A DNA stretch of 14,644 nucleotides from JAUWKC01 sp035529895 (GTDB lineage Bacteria > Planctomycetota > Phycisphaerae > Sedimentisphaerales > Anaerobacaceae): assembly GCA_035529895.1 (NCBI GenBank), contig DATKVV010000079.1, positions 1 through 14,644 of the forward strand, written 5' to 3'. The stretch's first letter is position 1. Each line of letters opens with the position of its first letter. The translations under genes and the position numbers were made by a program. The notes under the pieces are model-generated. The model was not told the DNA's origin. It ran no database searches and saw only the letters and a program-made list of their open reading frames with translations. Shown in pieces: positions 1 through 5,891 of this stretch.

Positions 1-70
1 GGTAGGCGGAGTCCCGCACGTTTTCGTATCAGCAGATACACGCCACAATAAGTTCAAAGTCAAAGGAGAT

Positions 71-171
71 TACGAACTGTGAACAACGAACTACGAACCT
101 TGTTTCGCAAGATGCGATTTCCAGCGACGAGCGACCAGCGACGAGCGACCAGCGACGGGCGACGAGCGACG
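71..171 (+). repeat. Heptamer tandem repeats, two blocks
   Basis: Bases 71-98 are four 7-base units (tacgaac, tgtgaac, aacgaac, tacgaac). Bases 121-162 are three copies of a 14-base unit made of two heptamers (ccagcga, cgagcga), and related units run on to about 171. The same heptamer family is found in the opposite orientation at 5495-5585. The 7-base period is not a multiple of three, so it does not encode a simple peptide repeat. Confidence 0.75.
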
Positions 172-523
172 GATATGCCCTCTACACTTGTCGAGAATCC
201 TCTACAAATTCGCCCTTTTTATGCAAAACAAACCCAATCTTGTCCGCCTCCGGCGGATTCAAAACCTTATTTGACAAAGGATTACGGAAATGAACCACGA
301 CTCCAGACTCCGGCAAAACAAACCCAATTTATGCCATAGGTATCAAACCCAATTTCAAACACAAAAAACGCTGCTGCGTCCCCTGGAGGCTGGCAGGCCA
401 CCTTCAAAGCACGAAATTCGAAAGCAGATTCTTGACTTTGTTCACGGTGATTGTTGATAAGTGATTATTGATTATTTCGGCGGTGAGCCACAAGCGGGTT
501 TTTGATTATTGATTTGCTCGTAG

Positions 524-552
524 TTGACTATCGAGGTTTTGGGGCGTAATAT
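524..552 (+). promoter_or_regulatory. Candidate sigma-70 promoter for the 103-residue gene
   Basis: TTGACT (524-529, five of six consensus matches) is followed after exactly 17 bp by TAATAT (547-552, four of six). The start site would be near 559, giving a leader of about 33 bases before the ATG at 592. The -10 lies inside an imperfect dyad (GGGGC at 541-545 and GCCCC at 554-558) that could matter for regulation or be chance. Confidence 0.45.
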
Positions 553-591
553 TGCCCCAGTGGCGTATGCAGCAAATCTGACCCGGGTGAT

Positions 592-903
592 ATGGTGAAG
601 AAGAAGTTTTCATACAGGCGTATATGGCAGGCGGAACTGTTGAGCAGGAAGGTCAGAAAAGGCGCGATACCGATAGATATGAGTCTGTTCAGGAGGATTA
701 AGGGGAATATAAGATTGCACGGGTACAGAAGGGCCAGAAAAGAAGACAGAGAGAATGTCAGGGCGTACAGGAAGGATTCGCACGGGACAGTATTAATGTT
801 TATTAATCTGGAAAAAAGCGCGGTTGAGGCAAGGACGGAGACGTGGGGCGGATTAATGAGCGTGTGCAGCGATTTTGGGCTTAGCTCGTATAAGCGCGTT
901 TGA
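592..903 (+). CDS. Small basic hypothetical protein
   Basis: I do not recognise this 103-residue protein. It is strongly basic, with clusters such as KKK (residues 3-5) and RR pairs, and no obvious signal peptide, membrane segment or metal-binding cysteine pair (its only Cys is near residue 92). Nearly all arginines use AGG or AGA, unlike the CGN-rich genes on either side, which hints at foreign origin or little selection on codon use. The Shine-Dalgarno sequence is poor (GGGTGA sits almost against the ATG), but a plausible promoter at 524-552 supports transcription. The basic charge could suit nucleic-acid binding, but nothing shows that directly. It could also be a chance open frame; I put it slightly above even odds of being real. 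Confidence 0.45.
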   Translation: MVKKKFSYRRIWQAELLSRKVRKGAIPIDMSLFRRIKGNIRLHGYRRARKEDRENVRAYRKDSHGTVLMFINLEKSAVEARTETWGGLMSVCSDFGLSSYKRV

Positions 904-984
904 ATTAAATGAGTTCAGGGGGTTTGTTAGTGAATAAACTGGGGGGCCCACGGGCGGCCAGCTGGCGAAGTGGACCGGGGCGTG

Positions 985-1007
985 CGCCGGAATGAGAAAG
1001 ACCGGCG
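985..1007. other. Intergenic inverted repeat between convergent genes
   Basis: CGCCGG (985-990) and CCGGCG (1002-1007) form a perfect 6-bp stem with an 11-base loop, between the convergent ends of the 103-residue gene and rsmI. On the plus strand it is followed by a weak T-rich stretch (TTGATTT) and on the minus strand by GC-rich sequence. It is at best a weak terminator for the plus-strand gene. Confidence 0.25.
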
Positions 1008-1023
1008 TTGATTTAAGGTGCTT

Positions 1024-1695
1024 TCAGGGCGCCAGCGAGGGGGCGATGACGATGGTGTATTCGCCCTTTGGTTTTTCGGCAATGTCGGCCAGGAGCTTGG
1101 AGAGTGTGGCGCGTTTGACGGATTCGAAGATTTTGGTCAGTTCCTTTGCGACGGCGGCCCGGCGGTCGCCGAGGACGTCTAAGGCGTCTTGAAGAAAGGC
1201 GCGGAGGCGGTAGGGACTTTCGTAGTAGATGAGGGTGTGGGGTGAATCTTTGTCGGCGGCGAGGAAGCGGCGGCGCTGGCCGCTTTTGCGGGGCGGGAAG
1301 CCGCGAAAGGTGAAACTGTGGACCGGCAGGCCCGACAGGACCACGGCCATAACAAAAGCCGCGGGGCCGGGTATCATGGTTACTTCTATGCCGGCCTCGA
1401 TGGCGCCGCGGACCAGGGTAAAGCCGGGGTCGCAGATGCCGGGGGTGCCGCCGTTGGTTACCAGTGCGACGGAACGGCCCTGCTCGAGCAAAGTGATAAT
1501 CCTGGGCGCGGCTTTGTGCTCGTTGTGCTCGTGGAAGGAGATTTGCCTTTTTTTGGGGATGTCGAAGTGCTTTAGAAGCAGGCCTGTTTTGCGGGTATCT
1601 TCGGCGGCGACATAATCGACTTTACGCAGCGTTTCCAGCGCGCGCAGGCTGATGTCGGACAGGTTGCCAACGGGTGTTGCGACTAAATAGAGCAT
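1024..1695 (-). CDS. rsmI: 16S rRNA (cytidine-1402-2'-O)-methyltransferase RsmI, short form
   Basis: RsmI transfers a methyl group from S-adenosylmethionine to the 2'-O of C1402 in the decoding centre of 16S rRNA, in the cytoplasm. The 223-residue protein shows the family pattern: VATPVGNLSDIS near residues 5-16, EDTR at 32-35, the glycine-rich TNGGTPGICDPG at 80-91, the FRGFPPRK segment at 130-137 and YESPYRL at 158-164. Two oddities stand out. The usual S-D-A-G-T-P reads T-N-G-G-T-P, with Asn81 where Asp is normal. The protein also stops about 50-60 residues short of typical 275-290-residue homologues, so the small C-terminal domain is absent while the methyltransferase core is complete. 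AAGG lies 7 bases before the ATG, and a good promoter sits at 1728-1756. It is transcribed divergently from the sigma-factor gene. Confidence 0.93.
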   Translation of the reverse strand: MLYLVATPVGNLSDISLRALETLRKVDYVAAEDTRKTGLLLKHFDIPKKRQISFHEHNEHKAAPRIITLLEQGRSVALVTNGGTPGICDPGFTLVRGAIEAGIEVTMIPGPAAFVMAVVLSGLPVHSFTFRGFPPRKSGQRRRFLAADKDSPHTLIYYESPYRLRAFLQDALDVLGDRRAAVAKELTKIFESVKRATLSKLLADIAEKPKGEYTIVIAPSLAP

Positions 1696-1727
1696 AATCG
1701 TACCTTAACAAGGCAAGGGCTGGTAAG

Positions 1728-1756
1728 ATGATACAGGCGGTCAGGATGTTTATCAA
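1728..1756 (-). promoter_or_regulatory. Sigma-70 promoter of rsmI
   Basis: Read on the minus strand, TTGATA (1756-1751) is followed after exactly 17 bp by TATCAT (1733-1728). These match the -35 and -10 consensus at five of six positions each. The predicted start near 1721 gives a leader of about 25 bases carrying the AAGG ribosome site of rsmI. Confidence 0.6.
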
Positions 1757-2029
1757 GGACCGAGTGGCGGCTGAATGGGGTGATTGGGGGCGGACGAATA
1801 TCGCCCCGCTGCGCGGGTGCGGCAAATTGGCTGCCACGGTTCGGAAAGGGCATTGGTCGGCCCACAAGTTTTTTGGTTCCGATTGGGGAAAATCGGGCCT
1901 GTCGGCCAAAGGCGTTTATCTTTTTGTCGGGTTGGGGCTGATTTAAGCCTTTTGGGCTGAAGGATTTAGAAGCGGCAAGTGTGCTTTTGGGGAGAAAATG
2001 GGATTTTTCCGGTTTTTTATAAAATTTAC

Positions 2030-2057
2030 TGTAACAAATCGGCGGGTATGACGTCTA
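2030..2057 (+). promoter_or_regulatory. ECF-type promoter upstream of the ECF sigma gene
   Basis: TGTAAC (2030-2035) and CGTCTA (2052-2057) are separated by 16 bp. An AAC core in the -35 and a CGT core in the -10 at this spacing are the hallmark of promoters used by many extracytoplasmic-function sigma factors, which commonly transcribe their own genes. Transcription would start near 2064, about 15 bases before the ATG at 2080. I found no better housekeeping promoter in this stretch, although TATAAA occurs at 2018-2023 without a fitting -35. Autoregulation is inferred. Confidence 0.55.
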
Positions 2058-2079
2058 TTCACTTTGGTGGACAACATTT

Positions 2080-3999
2080 ATGATTGACGAGCAGGCATGG
2101 ATTGAACTGGTGAGGCTGGCCCAGCAGGGCCAGGAAGAGTCGAAGAACAGACTGGCCCGGGAAGCGCAAGCGAGGGTGCGCGCGTACGTTTATCGCGTGA
2201 CTCTCGATTATGACCTGGCACAGGACCTATCACAGGAGACGCTATTGGAAATGGTTAGATCGCTTGAGAGGTTAAGAGATGCGGGACGTTTTTGGCCCTG
2301 GCTTTATCGGCTTGCTCACAGCAAGATACAAGAGTACTACAAATACAGACAGAAAAAGGCGGCGGTTTCCGCGTCGGTTTTTTATGAGGATTTTCTGTCA
2401 CAGCAGGCGGGGCATTCGGAAGATGACGGATTGCGTCATTTGCTTCGAGAGGAGTTGTCCAAGACGGTGATGACGGCGATGAAGGGGGTCAACCAGCGGT
2501 ACCGGGCGGTGCTGTCGCTGCGTTGTCTGGAGCAGTTGTCGTATCCGGATATTGCTCTGGCGATGCAGTGCAGCGAGATAAGGGCGCGGGTGCTGTTCTT
2601 CCGAGCGAAACAGGCGCTTAAGAGGCAATTGGCCGGCCGGGGACTTAGCAAGGGGCTGCTTGTTATGGCCCTGGGTCTGTTCGGGAAGGTTACGGCGCCT
2701 GCGGAGGGGGCCTCGACGGTGACGGTTCTGCCCGGCTCGACGAAGGTTGGTCTGACGGCGGCGGCTCTGGGCGCCGTGGGCACGAAGGTGGGCGTGGTTG
2801 CCGTTGCGGCGGCGGCCATCGGCCTGGCGGCGCTGGCAAGCGTGTCGGTCGTGTCAAAATCGGAGCCGTTGCTGCCCCAGAGGGCCGGGGTCAAGAGTTT
2901 TCATTACACGATACAGTTGCGCGACAGCAGTCCCGGGGCAGTGGCGAGTTTGAGTAAAGGCGCCTACGAGCAGTCGTATTATTTCCCGGAGGGGGTTGAC
3001 GGCCCTGTATTTACGCGGATGCAGCGGCGGGACCCGCGGCAGACGCGCCAGTTGTGCGCGTGGCTTCAGAATGGAGAGGGCAGCTATTATTACCATGCGG
3101 GCGAGAAACAGGTTTATATGAACAACTACCGTCTTTACTGGAGCAGTCTGAAGGTCCAGCGTTTGCCGAGCGACCCGCCCGAATTGACGCGTTTTCTATC
3201 GGAGGTCGAAGGCGATATGAGGGGCGTGGAATACAGCCGGGACCGCAAAACGGGACTGCTGCGTACCGCCGTTGACCGTCGGTTTGTTGACGCCCCTAAT
3301 TTCAGGACTAATTATGAGTATAATTCTCTGGGCGAGGAGCAGTTCCGGTACGATTGGCCCGCGGATGTTGCGGTAGTCGACCAGCGGGACCAGATGCACG
3401 TCAGAGGGTGGACATATTTTCGGATAGAGGGTCGGGCGGGCAATCGGACCATTTCCGGGCGTGGGCGAGTGCCGTTTGTGTATGAGGCGTTCAAAGAAAA
3501 GGCGCCGTGGCTTACGGCGGACGTTGGGGACGGGCTGCGGATAATCGACTGCAGCGAAGGGGCCTGCATCGTCCGCCCGGACGGCAGCGTCGCGGCTGCT
3601 TATCCGCCGGGCGCTTTTTTCAAAGGATTGGCAAGGCCCTGGATGGGGATGCACACCATTGATATTGTTCGTCGGGACGCCGCGGCCGCGGGGATATGGT
3701 TCGACACCTCGCCGGCCAAAAATGAAAAAGAGGTAAACGTTACACTGCTGGACGAGCACGAGGAAGGCAACGTCGAGCTGGTTTATACGGTTGATTTGGA
3801 AGACGATATTGTCAAAGTCATAAAGTATCGGCTTGGCCGGCAGGACGGAGGTTCGCTCACGTTTACGTACCTGCAGGATATTGAGCAGGCCGGAAGCGAG
3901 TTTGTCGAGCCTGCCTTGCCCGACGAGGCGAAGGGCCGCGGAGAAAAGGAACGTGGAATATTGTGGCTGGTTGATTTGGCCTGCGGCAGGCTCGGATAG
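2080..3999 (+). CDS. ECF sigma factor fused to a membrane anchor and large C-terminal domain
   Basis: The first ~185 of 639 residues form an ECF sigma factor, which directs RNA polymerase to specific promoters. Sigma region 2 covers about residues 10-90, including DYDLAQDLSQETLLEMVR and the FWPWLYRLAHSKIQEYYKYR stretch. Region 4 covers about 125-184, a helix-turn-helix containing RYRAVLSLRCLEQLSYPDIA. The rest is unusual for a sigma factor. A hydrophobic patch near 193-202 and a long Ala/Val/Gly-rich segment at about 224-258 look like a membrane anchor, followed by about 380 residues (260-639) of mixed charged and aromatic sequence with no domain I recognise, presumably outside the cytoplasmic membrane. 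There is no anti-sigma gene next to it. The likely logic is a tethered sigma whose own exported domain does the sensing, with release by proteolysis or conformational change; that is inference. GGTGG lies about nine bases before the ATG, and a strong terminator follows at 4078-4108, so it is a single-gene unit. Confidence 0.85.
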   Translation: MIDEQAWIELVRLAQQGQEESKNRLAREAQARVRAYVYRVTLDYDLAQDLSQETLLEMVRSLERLRDAGRFWPWLYRLAHSKIQEYYKYRQKKAAVSASVFYEDFLSQQAGHSEDDGLRHLLREELSKTVMTAMKGVNQRYRAVLSLRCLEQLSYPDIALAMQCSEIRARVLFFRAKQALKRQLAGRGLSKGLLVMALGLFGKVTAPAEGASTVTVLPGSTKVGLTAAALGAVGTKVGVVAVAAAAIGLAALASVSVVSKSEPLLPQRAGVKSFHYTIQLRDSSPGAVASLSKGAYEQSYYFPEGVDGPVFTRMQRRDPRQTRQLCAWLQNGEGSYYYHAGEKQVYMNNYRLYWSSLKVQRLPSDPPELTRFLSEVEGDMRGVEYSRDRKTGLLRTAVDRRFVDAPNFRTNYEYNSLGEEQFRYDWPADVAVVDQRDQMHVRGWTYFRIEGRAGNRTISGRGRVPFVYEAFKEKAPWLTADVGDGLRIIDCSEGACIVRPDGSVAAAYPPGAFFKGLARPWMGMHTIDIVRRDAAAAGIWFDTSPAKNEKEVNVTLLDEHEEGNVELVYTVDLEDDIVKVIKYRLGRQDGGSLTFTYLQDIEQAGSEFVEPALPDEAKGRGEKERGILWLVDLACGRLG

Positions 4000-4077
4000 G
4001 CGGGTCCTGCAACAGGCGCGCAGCGTCCGGCGAGCGCGTCAGGGTGTTTCATAAGAATTTAACTGAACTCCTCTTTT

Positions 4078-4108
4078 GCCCCCGGTTTCGGCCGGGGGCT
4101 TTTCTTTT
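4078..4108 (+). terminator. Rho-independent terminator after the sigma gene
   Basis: GCCCCCGG (4078-4085) and CCGGGGGC (4092-4099) form a perfect 8-bp GC-rich stem with a 6-base loop, followed directly by the T-rich tract TTTTCTTTT. It lies about 80 bases past the sigma-factor stop codon. Confidence 0.9.
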
Positions 4109-4167
4109 GTGTGCATGGCGAGCACGCGGCCGACAGAAAAGTTGCGCCCGCCAATCAGGCAATTGCT

Positions 4168-4207
4168 GCCCTGTTTTTAAGGGTTTTCCTTATGGAGAAA
4201 ACGGGGC
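4168..4207 (+). other. Nested hairpin in the leader region of the DUF378 gene
   Basis: GCCCTGTTTT (4168-4177) can pair with AAAACGGGGC (4198-4207), ten pairs with one G-U. Immediately inside is a second stem, TAAGG (4178-4182) with CCTTA (4188-4192) around the loop GTTTT. Five bases (4193-4197) bulge on the right. It sits 109 bases before the DUF378 start. It may be a structured leader, a small RNA or a second terminator; the lack of a following T-run argues against the last. Confidence 0.35.
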
Positions 4208-4315
4208 GACCCCTATTTAAAAAACAAGGCAAACCAATAATCTTTGTTTGTCGTAGTTATTATAAAAGGAACGATTGATAACAGATTGGAAAGATAAGAG
4301 TAAAGGGGGCGAAAA

Positions 4316-4561
4316 ATGAAGTCTGAAGGTTTGAAAATGGTTGATTGTGTCGTGGGAGCGCTTGTGCTGATTGGGGCGCTCAACTGGGGTTTGGTCGGCT
4401 TGTTCGATTTTGACGTCGTAGCGCGGATATTTGGTCCTATGACGGCGGCGTCGAGATTGGTTTACACGGTGGTTGGCTTGGCGGCCTTGTACGACATTTT
4501 GACTATAAAAGCCATCTGGCACAGGTGGGACATACACTTCCGCAGGCCGGTGCAAGCCTAA
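4316..4561 (+). CDS. DUF378 family small membrane protein
   Basis: This 81-residue protein matches the DUF378 (YuzA-like) pattern: a first membrane helix at about 9-30 ending in the signature A-L-N-W-G-L-V-G (21-28), a short linker with FDFD (30-33), and a second helix at about 46-63 containing TVVGLAALYD. The function of the family is unknown; two-helix membrane insertion is all that can be said. The C-terminal tail (64-81) is basic. The ribosome site AGGGGGCG lies about seven bases before the ATG. It stands alone, between the terminator at 4078-4108 and the one at 4634-4661. Confidence 0.88.
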   Translation: MKSEGLKMVDCVVGALVLIGALNWGLVGLFDFDVVARIFGPMTAASRLVYTVVGLAALYDILTIKAIWHRWDIHFRRPVQA

Positions 4562-4633
4562 ACCCTCGCCGAGGACGTACACATAATATTCCGGGCCGCA
4601 GATTAACGCGGCGGAACATTATTAACCAGATAA

Positions 4634-4661
4634 AGCCCCGGCCGAAAGGCCGGGGTTTTCT
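4634..4661 (+). terminator. Rho-independent terminator after the DUF378 gene
   Basis: CCCCGGCC (4636-4643) and GGCCGGGG (4648-4655) form a perfect 8-bp stem closed by a GAAA tetraloop, with AAAG before and TTTTC after it. A further imperfect hairpin (CCGC...GCGG flanked by TTCCG...CGGAA) lies upstream at about 4588-4615. Confidence 0.9.
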
Positions 4662-4757
4662 ATTGGCGCGCTGAAAAAGAAGGTTGGCGACTGCGCCGAG
4701 AAGGTCGGGTTTCGCCGGGTGCTGGTGGTCCATCCTTTTCCAACGCCGGATTTTCGG

Positions 4758-4781
4758 TATAATACCCGCACCGAGAAGGAG
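4758..4781 (+). promoter_or_regulatory. -10 element and ribosome site of the ICMT-like gene
   Basis: A perfect TATAAT lies at 4758-4763. The -35 region (CTTTTC at 4735-4740, 17 bp spacing) is a poor match. Transcription would start near 4770. AAGGAG at 4776-4781 is eight bases before the ATG at 4790, fixing that start. Confidence 0.55.
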
Positions 4782-4789
4782 CCGCAGAC

Positions 4790-5497
4790 ATGGAGCAGAA
4801 TGAGACCGGCACACAAAAGAAGCCGTCATACAAAAAAGTAATGGTGCGGTCGTTCGTGTTTATTGTGGCGGGGACAGTCTGCATGTTCTTATTGGCCGGG
4901 CGGCTGAGCTACTGGCAGGGGTGGGTGCTGGGCGGGACGTACTTTGTCATTTTTGTGGTTGTGCTCATACTGTTCGCCCACAAGGGGGACCTTTTAGCCG
5001 AACGCGTCAAACCCGGTCCAGGCGTCAAAGGCTGGGACCGGATATTTTTTTCCCTTTATGCGCCGTGCAGTCTTGGGGTGTATGTGGTCGCGTGCCTGGA
5101 CGGGGGCCGTTTCGGGTGGACGGGGCCGCTGCCTGTCGGCCTCTATGTAGCGAGCTACATCGTGCTGGTTCTTTCGGTTTGGGGGATTTTCTGGGCGATG
5201 TGGACGAACAAGTTCTTCTCGCGCGTGGTGCGGATACAGACCGAGCGTGGGCATTATGTGGTGCAGGATGGGCCGTACCGGTATGTGCGTCATCCGGGGT
5301 ATCTGGCCGGCAGCTTCACGCTGCCCGCCATGGCCCTTGTCGCGGGTTCGCTCTGGGCCTTGATTCCCGCGGGGGCGGCGGTGGTTCTGTTGATTGGCCG
5401 GACGTATCTGGAGGACAGGACTTTGCGGAAGGAGCTTGCCGGCTACGCCGAGTACGCGGAAAAAGTCAGGTTCCGCCTCCTGCCGGGGCTGTGGTAG
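4790..5497 (+). CDS. Isoprenylcysteine carboxyl methyltransferase (ICMT)/PEMT-family membrane methyltransferase
   Basis: The 235-residue protein has about five hydrophobic segments (roughly 20-37, 45-63, 86-103, 117-138 and 176-203). Its C-terminal core is typical of ICMT-like enzymes: DGPYRYVRHPGYLAG at 160-174, then GRTYLEDRTLRKELAGYAEYAEKVRFRLLPGLW at the very end, where the Arg-His-Pro and Glu-Asp elements form the SAM-binding and active site in the family. Bacterial members methylate lipids or unknown small substrates at the cytoplasmic membrane, since protein prenylation is absent; the substrate here cannot be told. A good Shine-Dalgarno sequence precedes the ATG, and a consensus TATAAT sits upstream. 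The stop codon is the first part of a heptamer repeat array that fills the gap to the restriction operon. Confidence 0.88.
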   Translation: MEQNETGTQKKPSYKKVMVRSFVFIVAGTVCMFLLAGRLSYWQGWVLGGTYFVIFVVVLILFAHKGDLLAERVKPGPGVKGWDRIFFSLYAPCSLGVYVVACLDGGRFGWTGPLPVGLYVASYIVLVLSVWGIFWAMWTNKFFSRVVRIQTERGHYVVQDGPYRYVRHPGYLAGSFTLPAMALVAGSLWALIPAGAAVVLLIGRTYLEDRTLRKELAGYAEYAEKVRFRLLPGLW

Positions 5498-5585
5498 CTC
5501 GTGGTTCGTCGCGCGTCGCGCGTCGTGCGTCGCTCGGCGCCCGTTGTTCGTCGTTCGTCGCTCGTCGTTTGTATCTCGTATCTCG
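5495..5585. repeat. Heptamer tandem repeat array
   Basis: Starting within the stop codon at 5495, thirteen consecutive 7-base units can be laid out, nearly all ending in CG or TG (tagctcg, tggttcg, tcgcgcg, tcgcgcg, tcgtgcg, tcgctcg and so on to tatctcg). On the reverse strand the units read like CGAGCGA and CGAACGA, the same family as at 71-171, in opposite orientation. It separates the ICMT-like gene from the restriction-modification operon. Confidence 0.8.
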
Positions 5586-5628
5586 CCATTTGACAAATAA
5601 CAGCTCACCAATTACCAGCCTGCAAAAT

Positions 5629-5659
5629 GCTACTTATAGTCTCGTAGACTATCCGTAGC
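5629..5659 (+). promoter_or_regulatory. C-protein operator (two C-boxes, OL and OR)
   Basis: A 31-bp dyad: GCTAC (5629-5633), TT, ATAGTCT (5636-5642), CGT, AGACTAT (5646-5652), CC, GTAGC (5655-5659). The right half is the reverse complement of the left except for two bases, giving two inverted operator copies around a 3-bp spacer. The ACTTATAGTC core matches the GACTTATAGTC-type sites I recall for controller proteins such as C.Esp1396I. It lies just upstream of a C-like gene. In known systems a dimer on the distal site activates and a second dimer on the proximal site, which overlaps the -35, represses. Confidence 0.82.
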
Positions 5660-5674
5660 GGTCTGATCAATAAT
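5645..5674 (+). promoter_or_regulatory. Promoter of the restriction-modification operon, leaderless
   Basis: TAGACT (5645-5650, four of six) inside the right operator half and AATAAT (5669-5674, five of six) are 18 bp apart. The start site would fall at about 5681-5682, which is the ATG of the C gene, so the message would be leaderless; fittingly, no Shine-Dalgarno sequence precedes that ATG. A -35 overlapping the right operator is the classic C-protein arrangement. An alternative pair, TTACCA (5612-5617) with TATAGT (5635-5640) at 17 bp, would overlap the left operator. Confidence 0.6.
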
Positions 5675-5681
5675 CCTCCTT

Positions 5682-5891
5682 ATGAGAAATGACCCTATAC
5701 TCAAAATGTTTGCGCAGAATGTCAAGTCTCTGCGCAGCAAAAAAGGGTGGACCCAGGAAGAACTCGCACGGCGAGCCGAGCTGCACAGGACATACATAGG
5801 CAGTATAGAGCGGCACGAGCGTAACGTGACTCTCCTTAACGTCGCGAGCATTGCGAAAGCGTTAGGCGTTAAAGCCAGAGAGCTTATCTGA
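5682..5891 (+). CDS. Controller (C) protein of a restriction-modification system
   Basis: This 69-residue protein is essentially a single Cro/XRE helix-turn-helix domain. The DNA-reading part is WTQEELARRAELHRTYIGSI (residues 23-42) continuing into ERHERNV; Arg36, Thr37 and Arg47 occupy positions that contact the operator in characterised C proteins. LLNVASIAKALGV (51-63) completes the dimer fold. C proteins activate, then repress, their own operon, so that methylation is in place before the endonuclease accumulates in a newly entered cell. The operator at 5629-5659 and the leaderless promoter support this role. The stop overlaps the next ATG by one base (TGATG), suggesting translational coupling with the methyltransferase. 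It is about ten residues shorter at the C-terminus than C.Esp1396I as I recall it. Confidence 0.88.
   Translation: MRNDPILKMFAQNVKSLRSKKGWTQEELARRAELHRTYIGSIERHERNVTLLNVASIAKALGVKARELI

Larger units (their letters stand above)
1..591. other. Repeat-rich intergenic region
   Basis: I see no convincing gene in the first 591 bases. The region holds heptamer arrays (71-171) and a 16-base unit GCAAAACAAACCCAAT found at 223-238 and again at 313-328 (exactly 90 bp apart), with a shorter relative CAAACCCAATTTCAAAC at 344-360. Between them is a segment around 268-300 that reads as TTTGACAAAGGATTACGG. From 451 to 515 there is AT-rich TTGATAAGTGATTATTGATT-like sequence. I recall such strings as intergenic repeats in Phycisphaerae genomes, but cannot search for copies here. 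A small hairpin (GTATC, loop AGCA, GATAC) lies at 28-41. Confidence 0.6.
1696..2079. other. Divergent intergenic region, rsmI / sigma factor
   Basis: These 384 bases separate two divergently transcribed genes. The rsmI promoter occupies the left end (1728-1756, minus) and an ECF-type promoter the right end (2030-2057, plus). A short open frame at 1728-1946 (72 codons) has no clear ribosome site, and its start lies inside the rsmI promoter. I see no RNA gene or transposon. Confidence 0.5.

Noticed and set aside
79..339. 86-codon open frame starting at GTG
   Set aside because: It runs through the heptamer array and the GCAAAACAAACCCAAT repeats; its peptide consists of repeat translations and shows no protein-like features.
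432..460. TTGACT followed after 17 bp by TGATAA as a promoter
   Set aside because: The -10 match is poor, and a better pair lies at 524-552, closer to the gene.
1728..1946. 72-codon plus-strand frame in the rsmI / sigma gap
   Set aside because: Its start lies in the predicted rsmI promoter, it has no ribosome site, and the sequence resembles nothing I know.
4227..4240. GGCAAACC string resembling part of a cyclic-di-GMP (GEMM) riboswitch
   Set aside because: The rest of the conserved core (paired GAAA stem and GGGACGCAAAGCC-like part) is missing, so the match is chance.
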